Shown: piece by piece, positions 45,159-58,628 of the stretch
How positions within the stretch are numbered: the first letter of the stretch is position 1
Layout of the letters: each line of letters starts with the position of its first letter
Origin: Diplolepis rosae
Lineage: Eukaryota; Arthropoda; Insecta; Hymenoptera; Diplolepididae
Direction of reading: 5' to 3'
DNA: 64,000 bases
Assembly: GCA_030998225.1 (NCBI GenBank)
Contig: JAPYXD010000169.1
Span: forward strand, 558,001-622,000
Translations under genes and position numbers: made by a program
The notes under the pieces: model-generated
Told to the model about the DNA's origin: nothing
Seen by the model: only the letters and a program-made list of their open reading frames with translations
Database searches by the model: none

Positions 45159-46392
45159 TTGGGTTGTCCCAGAAGTAATTCTGGGACCAATTTCAAATAT
45201 GGATGTTTTTGACCATCTTTTTAATAGCTTCTTTCAATGTCATGATTTTTTCCTTCTGACATTTGTTAGCTGTCACTTTGAGCTTGCTTTTTAAATAAAT
45301 TGCGCGTAATTTCGTTTACAGTTGTTAGTTTGGCATCAACATTAAAATGAAGTGTAAAAACGAGCATTTTCGTCATATTTTGCTTTTTTATTTCCGTAAA
45401 AGAAAGAACGCAGCACAGTTACGTAATGTGTATGGTGAAGAAGCCTTAAAAGACAGACAGTGTCGAAACTGGTTTGATAAATTCCGTTCTGGAGATTTTT
45501 CACTCAAAGATGAGCAACGTTCAGGTCGGCCAAATGAAGTTGATGGTGACCAAATCAAAGCCATAATCGAATCGGATCGTCATGTAACTGTGCAAGAGAT
45601 TGAAGAAATGTTTAAAATACCAAAGATATTTGGATTCCACATGAATTGAAAGAAATTAATTTAACAAAACGCATCAACGCTTGTGATTTACATCTTAAAT
45701 GCAGTGAATCCGATCCGTTTTTTAAACGAATTATCACTAGTGATGAAAAATGGATTGTTTACAATAAGGTCGTTCGAAAACAATCATGGTCCAAGCGTGA
45801 TGAACCGCACTACAAACAACATCGAAAGCTGAATTGCATCAAAAAAAGATTATGCTGTCTGTTAGGTGGGATTGGAAAGGTGTGGTATTTTTTGAGCTGC
45901 TTCCAAGGAACCAAATGATTAATTCAAATGTCTACTGTCGTCATCTGAACAAATTGAACGCATCGGTCAAAGAAAAACGGCCAGAATTAGTCAATTGTAA
46001 AGGTGTAATTTTTCAGCATGACAACCCTAAACCACACACATCTTTAGTCACTCGCATAAAAATTATTAAGGCTTCGTTGGGAATTGATGTTACATCCACC
46101 ATATAGCCCTGACCTTGCACCATCAGATTACTATTCATTTAGATCTTTGCAAAACTCCTTGAACGGTAAGATTTTCAATTAGAATGAAGCTGTAAAATCG
46201 CACTTGGTTCAGTTTTTTGCCGATAAAGACCAGAAGATCTATGAGCGTGGAATCATGAAGTTACCAGAAAGATGACAAAAGGTTATTGAACAAAATTGAA
46301 AATATATCATTGGTTAAAGTAAATTGCTTATCTTTAAAAAAATGTGTTTAATTTTTATGAAGAAATCGGCAATTACTTCTGGGACAACCCAA
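45159..46392 (+). mobile_element. Second mariner, perfect 22-bp TIRs
   Basis: TTGGGTTGTCCCAGAAGTAA.. at 45,159 and its exact inverted copy ending at 46,392 (22 of 22 bases) are flanked by TA at 45,157-45,158 and 46,393-46,394. Length 1,234 bp. Orientation plus, opposite to the 42.1-43.4 kb mariner, whose TIRs differ; so it belongs to another subfamily. Confidence 0.9.
45347..46300 (+). pseudogene. Mariner transposase, degenerate
   Basis: The ATG at 45,347 opens a frame with RNVYGEEALKDRQCRNWFDK and RSGRPNEVDGDQIKAIIE. About 20-25 residues are then deleted with a frame change near 45,623 (KIPK joined to DIWIPHELK). Another shift falls in an A run near 45,845, after TSDEKWIVYN (first Asp region), and one near 46,068, before HPPYSPDLAPSDYYSFRS. 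FQHDNPKPHTS keeps the second Asp. A stop follows KIFN. Not functional. Confidence 0.82.
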
Positions 46393-46394
46393 TA

Positions 46395-48689
46395 CAAACA
46401 TTTTCGATTGAAGATTTCTCATTGAAAGAAGTAAATATTTCTTACTGTTTCGTTTCTCAAATTCGTTCTCAGCAGGGACGACTGGAAACAAAAGGACCTA
46501 GTGTCGTTTACTTAGATTTAAAATTTCATCATTTTTATAAAATAATTACTTTTATTTAAATTAATATTCAATATTTATTTATTTATTATTATTTATTATT
46601 ATTCAATCAACTTTATCTTGTTTTTAGAATAGAAATTTAAAAAATATAAATTAATGAAAAGCTAGAAGAAGTAAGTATAATAAACGCAGCAGAGTTGCTT
46701 TCTTTCTAAGTTTTTATTATCAACAAAATGCCTACAATATACTTTCGTTTTGTAAAAGTATTCACGTGAGATGTATGCTCGAAAAGCATCATGGTAAAAG
46801 CACTCTTCGCTATACACCTAGTATCCGTAAACTTCAAGTTCCTCGTGGAACTTGTGCTTAAACCTAATTAATCTATCTACAGTCATCAGAAAATCCTCCA
46901 GAGGTAATGCATTTGTGGTGCAGGTTTCAATTTACTTTCCAATTCATTTAAATTCTCTGAACACCTAGCAGCTCAATTTTTCAAATTTTACAATTTATTG
47001 ATAGAATTAAGGCACATATTTTGACACGCGACTTAAAAATGCCTCGAATTTCAAAAGTATACTGGCAACTGCATTTAGTGAACACCTCTGAAGATTAAAC
47101 ATTAATTTATTATTTCACAACCCGTTACTCTATTGCTTGGTATTGCACGCAAATAATATAATACGTCATATGAAAGTGGATATCATTCTCAAAGATGTAG
47201 GTTTATTGAACAGTCCGGTAGTAACTTGAGTCTAAACTTATTCCGGACAAAAATGCAAAACTTACTGGAAAGTATTCACGATTTCTTTTCGTACAGAAAA
47301 AATAATTTTTTGTTTTACTTAATAAAGAACACTGATATTGTATTCTCAGTTTGGAAGCTTGCATTTTGGAGAAAAAAGTTTGCATCTTATCAACTGCAAA
47401 AGAAAGCTACATTCCTCTCAATAAATACTACTTACAGACATAAAAACAATTCCAAGCTAAGTATATGAATTCTCTTCGGCAGGATATTTCAAAATATAGG
47501 CATTCTACTATGTAGACTATGCGTTCTCTAAGACTTAAAAAAAAATCTTATTGAGCATTTTAAAGGAAAGGGAAAATTAATGTATGGGCCCTCGAAATGT
47601 GATGTTAAAATGGCTATCAAAAAGATTTTTGTCAATGGAGGAAGATAGTTCTCTAGCCACCTCGCATTTCATCTGTTTCGTCGTTACTCCTACTTCTACG
47701 ACCTCGTCCTGCAAAAAACATATTATTAGAGCTTGCGATTTCAAAGGATCAGAGAACTTATTGTTCATATACTGGTCATAGATATAAGAAACATGGTAAT
47801 ATTAAATTAACTGTCGTAAACATTTTTCCCTTTTTAGATTGTGAAATTACAACGACAGTCGTTGAAAAATCGCAATTTTGGTGCATGGTTCTCTTATTAT
47901 CCTCTAAGGTCGATGTAATTTTACGTAGCCGTTTTCAAATTACGTACACTACTATTGCGTATTAAAATTTCAGTGTAATTCTATGACGACAGACCAAAAT
48001 TTTTAGTTTTCAAACATTGCATTATTTCATTTCTATTATTGCTATAACATTTTAGAACTTCTAAACTCTCTTTTTTGTCAATTTAAACTTCTTTGCCTCG
48101 ACGTATTTCAAAATTTGAATTGAGGCATTTCAATACTGCATGACAGCTTTATCAAAATAAAATATTTATAACCCATTGAATTTTAATTTTTACCATAGGT
48201 TTCTGTAAATATTGAATAAATAATATAAAAATGATCAACCTAAGTATATGAGTTAATTAAAATTAATGTGTCAACATTTTTTTTACTTGTTTTTAAGGAT
48301 CAAACTTTTTATATAGTGTATTCTTCAATAAAAAGTAAATTTTTATGTTATTGTTACATTACAAAGGAGTTTTGCTAAAAAATGTATTTAAATATAATTG
48401 CATAAATAAAAAATATTAAATGTAGACTCGGTATTTGAGATTTATGGGGTCGTAGAACTCGAATCCAAATATTACAAATGCAATCTTTCACGATCGCGTA
48501 CATTACACAAATTGGTGTCACTGGCACTCAAAGGGTCAACTCACGCACTCAAGAAAATAATTTTCATCTTATATATTTAATATTTATAGAAGACTTTGAT
48601 AAGCACTTCAATCACTGAGAATAAAAATATTTTATTTTGGATAAGTTTGCTATGCAGTAGTATAAATGTTTTGATTTTAAATTAGGTGG
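46395..48689. other. Gene-free stretch downstream of DCAF6
   Basis: Open frames of 60-80 codons at 47,203-47,781 on both strands show no domain. A possible acceptor at about 47,711 on the minus strand leads either into 43 unremarkable codons or into a short Arg/Ser-rich frame (RGRRSRSNDE); neither can be tied to a gene. A minus-strand AATAAA at about 48,636-48,631 could serve DCAF6. Confidence 0.35.
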
Positions 48690-48785
48690 TTGAATTCGAA
48701 ATTTTTGCCACTGCCTACATTGTCGGAGGATCATTAGTCGCGTATCAGATAGGATACGTTGCCGACAATTTCTAAATATTTAAAA
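48690..48785 (+). repeat. Copy of the tRNA-linked repeat family
   Basis: GAATTCGAAATTTTTGCCAC, TGCCTACATTGTCGGAGG and GCGTATCAGATAGGATACG match the module in the 40.3-40.9 kb and 54.7 kb repeats. The tRNA-like part is absent here. Confidence 0.6.
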
Positions 48786-48969
48786 TCAAATAGTTTGAAT
48801 TATATCACTTGTTTGTTTGCAGTCCTGAAAAATATGTGAAAGAACATCAATATGCATTGACATTACTTACAACAAAAATCAATTAATTTCTTTAAATTTT
48901 GTCTTCAGGACAAACTTTGGCCACAATTTCTTGAAGTGAAAAAATAATAAAGATTACTTTGAAATTAAA

Positions 48970-51900
48970 TTAAGAAGCTTCACCTCTACGTATTTGATTG
49001 AGACATGCCAGCATTCTGATCATAAATACAGCAGGTACTGTGATCGTATCTTTGGTTTCTTCCAGCATAACAGCATTTCTTTTCTTCAGCTACAAAAAGA
49101 AAATAATTAATCTTGCTGTTAAAATTTTAAATGCGAAGACATAGAAATAATTTAAAACTTTTAAATCTTATTCTTTTAAATTAAGATAAGGAACTGATAA
49201 ACAATTTTTGAAGAGTAAATATTGTGAATTTAAACATACATCTTCTGCGAATCCTTCGTCAAAGCTTGAGTTTACGTTGACCGGAGCCCACAGCTTGACG
49301 TCGTAGTCAATCCCGGAAGTAGCTAGCATTGGTAGGAAAGGATGAGGTTGCAGGCAATTGACGACGTGTTGATCAGCCTCCAGCAGCATGCAAAGTTTCG
49401 CAGTTTCTCTGTCCCAGACGAAAATGTGACCACAATCGCTGCCAGACATGACGTAATCATCGCCCCAAAAATTCGCTTCTTTGATCATAGTCCTAAAGAA
49501 ACTAAAGTCAAACCAGGGAAGGCAAAAGATGAGAAAATTGGTTGGGCTGATGCTAAACGGCCCAGTCCGCTCAGAGGCTTTTTTAGGACTTTGTAAGTTT
49601 TTTATTCAGAAGTGTTTTCTCCAGACAAAACGGAGACAAGAATCTCGCTGACATTGTCACGTTTAGTCGCAGATACCATGTTCCAAAATTGACTACGTCT
49701 CGTGCATCGTCAAAAATCAAATTTTTTTACAATCGTGTCTCTGGTGTCAAGTTAAATCACAAAGGAACACCCCAATTTTCTTCTATATCTACGAATCTTC
49801 TGAATACTTTCCACTTGAAACTTTTCAAACTAGAACTTCCTTTCATATATCTACTGATTTTCGGGTTTAATTAAATTTATTCGAGAGGTTTTAATTTTTA
49901 ATTCAATTAACAAAAATTTTGTATGTGTCTATATTGTACATTGGAAAAGAAAAATTGAAGTTTGTATCATGTAAAAAATGGTTTTCAAGAACTTCTGAAA
50001 TGAATTAAATTTTACGAATAAATCATGTTTGAAAGTTTATAAAAGTGAAAAGTTTCGTGATATTTCTGTGGAACTTTTTCAAAGTATAAATGTTGAAAAT
50101 ATGTTCCTTGCAAAATTTCGTTAAGTTAATGCATCAATCGATTTTAAAATGTAAAATTAAAGTGCGCACCTAGCATTGCGATGTCCCATGTACTTTTGCT
50201 TGACGTGAAGGTCTGTTAAGTACGATTCGTCAAATGCCTCATCTTCTTGGGAAGAACGGGCTTTTGCGATTGCTTCGTCCATGTCAACATCGATAGCGTT
50301 ATCAAGCCTAAACATTGATGATGAAGTTATTTTCTTTTTAGTTTATTTCCAATTACCAAAATTTTTATCAGTAGTCTTGTAATACATGCCTGCTTTCCGA
50401 TTCCATTTCTTCGTCGTCGCTATCGTTATAAATATCTTCTTCTGTTCCTGTAAAGTATAATGTAACCGAAAATATTTATCAGACATAAATTATTTAAAAT
50501 ACAACTTATAAATAGTCAAGTTTACTAAAATAGTACACTCACTTTCGCGGATATGATTAAAATTAGACTGACTATTGCAAGAACAACTCGGACCTGCATC
50601 ACTTATTTCTACCCTATTTGTTTGACTCACAGATGGCTCTGAAATAAAAGGAAATACAAAATCACAGGTTTGTATCAGGACATAAAATTATATGGAACAA
50701 ATTACAATAAACTACCTGGATGATAACTGTCACGAGTAACTTCATCCGCGACTCCGAGAGAAATGGTGGCGTTAGTCGAACTTTTGTCTGAGTAGGTTAA
50801 ACTCACTGATGGTTCACTACCATGCCTGAAATTTTCCAAATATAATATTATTCAAATTTTCTTAGATTTTCGTTTCAAAACCTTATTATAAAAGGGTTTG
50901 AATATAAGGTATAAAAGAGATGTTATACCTCTCCAGGAATCCATCCCTCATCGTCGTTAGTCGGTCTTGGAGATTTTCCATCATGCTTCCCTCTCGGCTA
51001 TTTCCTACACCTGTGCTGGGGACATCCATAACATTCTCGCTTCTCCCGCTTTCAGCAATAACTCGAGATTTTCGTCGCTTACTCGATATTAAGGATTGGA
51101 GAGGGTTGTGCTCTTCTACATGACTAGATTTAGTTTCCATAAGGTCAGTCTCAGACGTGAAATCGAGTGTACTTTCCACAGGATGGGCACTTGTGGATGC
51201 TGCCTTGTCTATTACCGATGTCTCAATTCCATGACTTTTTATTTCTCCTTGGCTCATGCTCATATCATTATGCAAATATTTACTTGTTGTGGGTTCAGCT
51301 TCATCAATGGGATCAAGGTTGTCTAAAAGTAAATAAAATTATTTAAATGAGATATTTAGAATATAATTAATATTATAGTTTTTATCAATCAGAAAATTTG
51401 AAATCTTACTAGACGCTTGAACTCGAACGCTTTCTTCCCTTGTATTTTCATCTGCACGTGCCTCTTCACCACGCAGGAATTCGTTTTGATCAATACTAGA
51501 GACGCTATCTGTAAATAACATGTAATTGTACATAATTTTCATACAAAATAAAAAAGGGGATTCCTAATTTATTTAACGTTCCAACCTTTTTTAAATATAA
51601 AGATAAATAAATAAACTTACCCTGGAGTCTATCACTTGGTTCTCTTTCTGTATTTTCGCTTTCGCTATTCCTTTCAGCGTTCATCTCTCCGTCATTTTCG
51701 ACACTATTTTGGTTATTTTCAACATGTTGCTCCATAACGCCCTCCAAACTGTCTTCACCACCTCCACTTAAAGCAGCTCTAGTAGCCGGATCATTTAACA
51801 TTCTGCTAAGAACGTCTGTCATCCTCTGCATCAGCGAAGTATGAAGTACGGGTCTTGCTTGAGCTATTTCTAGAGAAAAGTTTCCTTATTTAATAATTAT

Positions 51901-54900
51901 AGATATTATTTACCTTGTAGAAAGGGTCAAATGCAGCTCAGGAATCGCTAGAGAGATGTTAGAGAAAAATTTTATTGATTTTACTCAATACGTATTCTAT
52001 AAGACAAATATTTTCTTAATTAGCAAAAAATAAAAAACATTAATAAATGTATTTTTACTAACAATTACTGTAGCTCAAAATTTATTTCAGATCAATTCAA
52101 AATTATCCCTTAAGATATAAGTCCTGTTTATTATTAAAAATTAATCTGTCACCTTCCATTAACTACAGTAACTGTTATTAAAAAATAAATGTTTTAGGTT
52201 TTCAATCTTTTTCTAGTAAAGAAAACATTTTCCTCATAGAATGTTATTGAATGATAGCACTAAAATATTTTGATCTACCTGTCCCACTACGTCGACCTCC
52301 TTCACGTTCAGGGCGGGCATCAGGTCCAGTATCAGACCAATCACCTCGCAGTCTTAAGCGCCTAACTGGTTGGGGAGACCTCAAAGGATGTTTCTTACCT
52401 TTGCCTTTGCCAAGTGAAGCGTTTTTCTTTAAATTTATACTTCCCTGATCCTGTATTAAAGAATTTATATATAAAAAATTATGATTTAAGTTCAGCAATA
52501 AAATAAGATTTAATTTAGTATAATAATCTTTGTTTTTTATGATTGAGTGTATAAAATTAAAAGTGAAGGTAATACCTTTACGCTAAACAAATACAGATGA
52601 TCACTGCTATAACTAACAAGAACGTCTTGACCATCAGGACTGTAGCTTAAAGACGTTATTCGATAAGAATTTCCTTCAAATTCAGGTACCGTAAAACTGC
52701 ATAATGGTCTGGATGAAGTTACATTGTTCATTGAGCCTATAGCACACAAATGATAGAAATCATTCAAATAAATTTAAATACAAATACAAACAGTCTAAAC
52801 AGAAATCTCAAAGCGAATGAAAATAATGTAATTAATTTAAAACAAACAGCAATGTTTTTTACCTTTAGCCTGTGTACTAAGCATTCTTCTATCGAAGGTC
52901 CTGACTGTACTATCTGAACATCCAATGGCGATTTGGTGAAGCATAACAGGATTAACAGAGAGTGCAGTCACTGCTCGTTGACAAGAGATGAGTACATCCT
53001 AATTGAAAAAAAGTAAAATTAAACTAATTTTACTCAGAATTTTCTTTAGTTGATATCGGTGCATCAAAGATATTTAATGTAGCAAGTTTAAAAAATGCAA
53101 GGATGTACTAGAAATTCTTGTTTTTCTTAAATTAAATAAATTTACCGTCACAAATCCTTTCCCAAAATTTCCTGCATACACTCGGACGGGCTTAAAAATT
53201 TGACTTCAAATACCATTTACTTTTGTGTTTGCATCAAAATTGTAAAGAAAATATTATCTCAATACATCACAAAACATTTAAGGCCATGGTTCACCCAAAT
53301 ATTCCTACTTTGTCGGTTGAAAATTTGTTCAATAAAATAAATTTACTAAGATAGGTCATAAATGTTTATAATTATAACTAGGGGGCTTTGCCCCCTGCTC
53401 GGTTCACTCGCCAATCCCCACGGGTCGCTTCGCTTCGTTCGCGCTTCGCTCCTCGCCGCACAGAGCTCACTTCGCTCGCCAACCCTCCCCGGCAGTTCCT
53501 GAACCTGACGGCCAATTGCGTCGAGAATAAAAGTTTTGCCGTCACGAAAACTTTTTTGTATTATGGAGAGAAAAAACTTATTTGCCAATAAAATTTTATT
53601 TCGTAATTATAAACATTTATGACTAAACAGACCTATCTTAGTGCATTTTATTTTATTCAACAAATGTCGAACTCGGTATCTTATCTTTCATGAAAATAAG
53701 GATACAGGAACTGCAATGATCCATGGCCTCTATGAAAAATAACATTTCAAGTAAAATTATTTAAATTATTTAAATTAAATTTTATTCTACACAGCGTTGC
53801 TGAACGTCATGATAATAACCTTAACAACACCCGTTTCTTGCTTGTTAATTAACTCGATAGTTCAACTCTACGGTACACGTGTTATATACTCGTATGCTTT
53901 ACGGTATACCAAATGCGAAATTGATCTTATGTTTTGATTTTTTCTTAATTTCACTATTTTCATAAGCTTGTCTATTTTGTATCGAATAAATTTTTTGTAA
54001 TCTTTTCATAAAATGTACAATTATGTAGTGTAAAATTAGACAGTGGTATTAATTGTTCTGGCGAGAGTAAAAAGACTATGTATTATTCAGCTATAAAAGA
54101 AAGTCCAAATTGGCAGAGTGGGCATATGATGAGGAACCAACCTCTTTACATCTTGGTTCATTGCACTTGTCCTTTACCCGAAGATCAAACCACCTTACGG
54201 TCCCATCCTCACCGCAACTAAGGAAGTTATGAGGCTCACCAGGTATTGTAGCAATTTCGTAAGTAGTTCCACTGTGGCAATTGAACTGATTGTGAAATGT
54301 TTCTGTTCTTCTCATTAGATCTGAAAAATGAAGATGCAAAATTTTTAGATTTTATATTTGGATAACAGAAAACAAAAAGATTTAAAATTTAAAAAATCTT
54401 TGATTAGAAAGTATAGAAAAAGGGAAAAGATTATCAAATTTTTCATTATATCAATTCTCCAAAGTGTCAACAATCTCTCTAATTTTACAGATATACTATT
54501 CTGCAATCCTGCAAACAATTCTTAGATAATTTTCCAGAAAATAGATTTTTTTCACTTGAAGAGAACTTTATGAATCTCATTTTCAATTAAACATAACAAA
54601 ATACTGTATACAGAAATTTTTTAGCCAGAATAAGTTTCAAAATTTCATTAAGTTCAAATTAATTAGGTGAGTTTGAAATTTTTGTCAATGCCTACATTAT
54701 CGGAGGTTCACTAGTCGCGTATCAGATAGGATACGTTGTCGACAGATGTCCTCGTAGACAATTTCAAACTCTTATATCGCAAATAATGCAATTGAATTCA
54801 AATATTTAAAGCATTTGAAAATCTTTCTGTGGAAAAAAGACGCTTTCGACTGCGCTGGGATTCGTGCCCAGATCTTTCGATTGCCGGTCGACTGCGCAAT

Positions 54901-57552
54901 CGAAAGACCTGGGCTCGAATCCCAGCGCAGTCGAAAGCGTCTTTTTTCCACAGAACGATTTTCAAATTCTTTAAATATTTCATTAAGTCTTTCATTTTTC
55001 CAAAAGCCCTCAAAATTGTCTGAAATACTATAAAACTTTTATAAAATGTTTTAAAATTTTATAAAATTTCTCAAATTCATCAAAAATTTTAAAAATCAAT
55101 GCATTTATGGATAAACTTGAAAAACTAGAAAATATAAAAAGTAAACATAAAATTGGATGATAGAGATCATAGAAAACTAAAGTTTGGAAAAATGAAAATC
55201 CCTCAAATTGAAAATCGTACCTGTGTAGAGAATGATTCCGTCTCCACTACATGACACAATACGGTGATCCCCACTATTAGGCAGGAATTTAGCACTAAAA
55301 ATATTTGCTCTATGGCTAGTTTTGTAGTCTGTTAATACCTACGGGGAAGAAAATGAAATATTTTATTAATTATATAGTCACCTATTTTTACTATATTTTA
55401 TTCAAATCGAAAAAAAGTATAAAATAATCTTTTGGTAGTGGGAAAGTAGTTGTTAAAAAAACATACTAGATATTTTTAGCATTTTCTTGAGTATAAATAA
55501 ATTAATATTAAGAAATTAAAATAGTAAAATTAGAGCGGGCAATCCACATGTAAAAGTTTTGATCTCTTTGGCAAAGGCATTGCAATTCTGTATGTGCCAA
55601 TGTCCGACCTTGACAAGAGCGAATCAACAGAAACATTTTCTTTAAAGCTTTCACGGTTAAATATTATACATCCAATGTCCCACGTAAATCAATCTTTATC
55701 ACTCAACTGTAACTTAATTTAAATATATTTTCACCATCCAATTACTATTTATGTTTTGGCAGTTATTTTAAATTCACTAGGAAGAAGTAAAAGATTCAAA
55801 AATGACTTCTTTAGTGCACATTTTTTCCTAAAATTAATTTGAATCAAACATATTTTATGAATTTTTGAAATTTTTTAGTTTTTTTTTATAATGTAAAATC
55901 AATGTACTGAATATAACTTTGAATAGTGACAATAAGAAAGACGAGAGCTTCAAATAAAGACATTTCATTTATTCGAAACAACTTGGCATGACCTATGGTA
56001 ATTTTTGCACCACTATTTTAACAAGAAGCCTTGAACATCAAAGGGATAAAAATAACTATCTTACGTGATACCAAAACTTAGAACTGTTCGAAAATCAAAA
56101 AAAAAAATCTCAAAGGAATGAAGTTTCAGAATTTAGGAATATGAATCAAACAAAAATTTTTTGAATCTTAATTAAAAATCGAAAGATACATGCCGACAGT
56201 AATATATTAGTCCAAGCAACAGTGAATTTATTATTAATGATTTATGACATTATTTATTTCAGAAAACGGACTGCGCCATCAGAAGAAAGGTTGGTCTTAG
56301 AGTAATTGTGTCATGTTTTGGACAACGAAATATGATTTATACATTTTTTATCAACATTTAAGACCACAAAATCGCACTTTTTTAGATTTTTGTTTATAAA
56401 ATTAAAGATAATCATCCAATCTTAATGACATCAATTGAAAAGTTGTAGACAATTGAATTGCGAACAAAATGAATCTTCGCTCGATCTAATTGAATAATTA
56501 GTCGCGGAGAAAATTCGGAAAAAACGGGAAAATTATCTTTTGTTAAACAAATTAATATCTTAATTAATTTTTAACTTTTTAGGTTGAGGTTTGGTGGAAA
56601 AGTTATAGAATTTATGCTCTTCAAATGTATACAAAACGGTCACTTTAAGGTAATACGTTTCCGCGCTATTGACACTTAAATCGAGCGAAGACTCATTTTG
56701 TTCGCAATTCAATTGTCTACAACTTTTCAATTGATGTCATTAAGATTGGATGATTATCTTTAATTTTATAAACAAAAATCTAAAAAAGTGCGATTTTGTG
56801 GTCTTAAATGTTGATAAAAAATTTATAAATCATATTTCGTTGTCCAAAACATACCACAATTACTCTATGACCAACCTTTCTTCTGATGGCGCAGTCCGTT
56901 TTCTGAAATAAATAATGTCATAAATCATTAATAATAAATTCACTGTTGCTTGGACTATATTTTTAGATGCAAGATAGGACAAAACAATTTAAACAATATC
57001 GAATTTCAAAATCAATTAACAAAAATACCATTATTATATTCTTGATATTAAAGCAACAATTGAATAATAGGTATTTAATTAACAAAAACATAAGCCATTA
57101 CGAATCATTTTTTTAGTATTAAAATTGATTAACCGTCATAATTAAATACCTGATGAGTATAGGCGTTTGTGAGAACAAGATGCTGATCATCACTCCCAGA
57201 CAAGATTAATTCCCCACTGTTGTTCCAGCAAATTGAGTTGACACATCCATCATGAACTTTCAATCTCTTCAGTAACGACATACGTTGAATCAATTGAAGG
57301 CTTGCTGTCAAAACAAATCCAAATTGATTATAAGTCTACTTCAAATTTCACCATTAATACCTAAAACTGGACATGACAATAAAACGTCGCAAGGTTGTTG
57401 AAATTGTATAGCTTTTAGGAAAAACACAAACGTAACCTATAACAAAGAAGTGCAAAATCACCTTTGCTGCTCGAATAAAGCTTGACACGAGAGCAATCAT
57501 CGTATGGCTGATTGTAAATGTCATGAAAAATGTTAGCTTTTGTCCTCCGCAT
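48970..57552 (-). CDS. DCAF6: DCAF6/NRIP-like WD40 protein, complete
   Basis: Sixteen exons: 57552-57462, 57304-57150, 55338-55221, 54320-54142, 52998-52863, 52736-52576, 52450-52279, 51869-51621, 51508-51410, 51322-50929, 50825-50716, 50638-50543, 50447-50390, 50307-50170, 49492-49240, 49089-48970. They total 2,529 bp, i.e. 842 residues plus stop, in consistent phase (human protein about 860). N-terminal WD repeats include [42 protein letters not shown] and [24 protein letters not shown] and [12 protein letters not shown] follow. A long acidic, low-complexity middle links to C-terminal WD repeats [33 protein letters not shown] and [19 protein letters not shown]. The family acts as a substrate receptor of CUL4-DDB1 ubiquitin ligases and as a nuclear-receptor cofactor. 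The IQ motif of the vertebrate protein is not evident. Intron 13 uses a GC donor. Introns 3 and 4 and the 1.8-kb intron 2 contain mobile repeats. Confidence 0.93.
53312..53668. mobile_element. TIR element with GC-rich core in DCAF6 intron 4
   Basis: Inverted ends of about 55 bp share TTTGTT.AATAAAATAAA, ACTAAGATAGGTC and CATAAATGTTTATAATTA. The core opens with GGGGGCTTTGCCCCC, a perfect hairpin, and is rich in CTTCGCT/CGCTTCG words, unlike the A+T-rich surroundings. Open frames here are artefacts of the biased composition. Non-autonomous. Confidence 0.65.
54664..54965. repeat. tRNA-linked foldback repeat in DCAF6 intron 3
   Basis: TTGTCAATGCCTACATTATC..GGATACGTTG is followed by GAAAATCTTTCTGTGGAAAA and then a palindrome: AGACGCTTTCGACTGCGCTG mirrored by CAGCGCAGTCGAAAGCGTCT (54,838-54,945). 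CTGGGCTCGAATCCCAGC inside is a B-box-like tRNA T-arm. Belongs with the 40.3-40.9 kb repeat. Confidence 0.6.
55560..56204. other. DCAF6 intron 2, no feature
   Basis: Intronic A+T-rich sequence; nothing recognisable before the palindrome at 56,205. Confidence 0.4.
56205..56963. mobile_element. 0.76-kb palindromic element in DCAF6 intron 2
   Basis: Arms of about 290 bp: TATTAGTCCAAGCAACAGTG at 56,205 mirrors CACTGTTGCTTGGACTATAT ending near 56,963. Inner landmarks AACGGACTGCGCCATCAGAA and GAACAAAATGAATCTTCGCT are mirrored. Spacer about 180 bp. Non-coding. Confidence 0.75.
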
Positions 57553-58140
57553 TTTTTAGCCTTCAAGACAATCTGTGGTCTTGTAGAAGACGAAGTGCAT
57601 GAAAATCTCCCCCAATAGAGTCGATACCTCAGCTGATGTCTAAAAGATCAACAAAAGGCGAAACGAATACTTGTGGAACAATGTCCGTAATAAAAACGAT
57701 TAGGAAGACAAACGATATTTCGCTATGTAGCGACGATTCATCAAAGACTCGCGTACCATTGCACCGCACTAAAAATAAATCCAACTTCAAAAATTACACG
57801 ACTTTTTATCAGTAGATATAGATCTAAAAAACAACTGAGCAAATGATTTACGCGCACGGGTAAAGAAATGTGAAGAAAAGCGCCACAAGCGAAATACACC
57901 AGGGACAACAAAATCTTTTCCGTGAATTTTACACTTTTCTATTATTTTATTTCCTTTTTTCTTTATTATGCAAGGACATAGTATTTCATAGAATTTTTTT
58001 TATAGAATAAGGCTAATCAATTCTTTAGATAAATGTAATATGTGGTAAATTGTTAATCTCATCATTCCATGTGTTAAATTTCCACTGATTTTTCTTCCAC
58101 AACGCTCTTATTGAGTACCAATATGTGATTATGTGTACCA
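57553..58140. promoter_or_regulatory. DCAF6 5' flank
   Basis: Sequence upstream of the start ATG at 57,552, presumed to hold the 5' UTR and promoter of DCAF6. No TATA box in a convincing position, no CpG-rich patch and no repeat were identified, so this is positional inference only. Confidence 0.3.
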
Positions 58141-58628
58141 GAGATGAGTTGGGAGATTGCTAAAGTAATGGAATAAGAGAATTTCATTTCACAAACGTGG
58201 GCTAATAAACGCGCCCTCTGAACGCGTAGCCTGGAGTTACTTCAAAGGTATACTTTGCGCGTCGGTAAATAATGAAAGTTAGAAAATCCAGACATGATTT
58301 ACCATCAGAAAATATTCTTTATAGATTAATTCAAAACTTCATTTAAAGATTAAAATATAGGGGACTACTAAAATAAGGAAAGGAATAAACATCAAAAACT
58401 TATCTCATAGCTTGCAAATCAAAATGAAGCAGTCCTGTATGCACAACACGTATTGAAGAAATATGTCAAATTCACTGTATACAGAAAATCGGATACAACG
58501 AACGAAACTTAGAATTTTGCAGAAGGAACTGGTCGGAAAATTTATTTATTAATTTTTTTATAAATGTGAATTGATAAATCTTGCCAACCGAACACTAGTC
58601 AATTTTAAGAATTTTTCTTAAGGACTTT

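Noticed and set aside
47577..47768. Possible terminal exon (acceptor at about 47,711) with Arg/Ser-rich or alternative frame
   Set aside because: No upstream exon on the minus strand before the DCAF6 stop, and no family match. Too weak to call.
54838..54945. Candidate tRNA gene (CTGGGCTCGAATCCCAGC)
   Set aside because: The B-box-like arm sits inside a palindrome and no acceptor/anticodon fold can be made; kept as tRNA-derived repeat.
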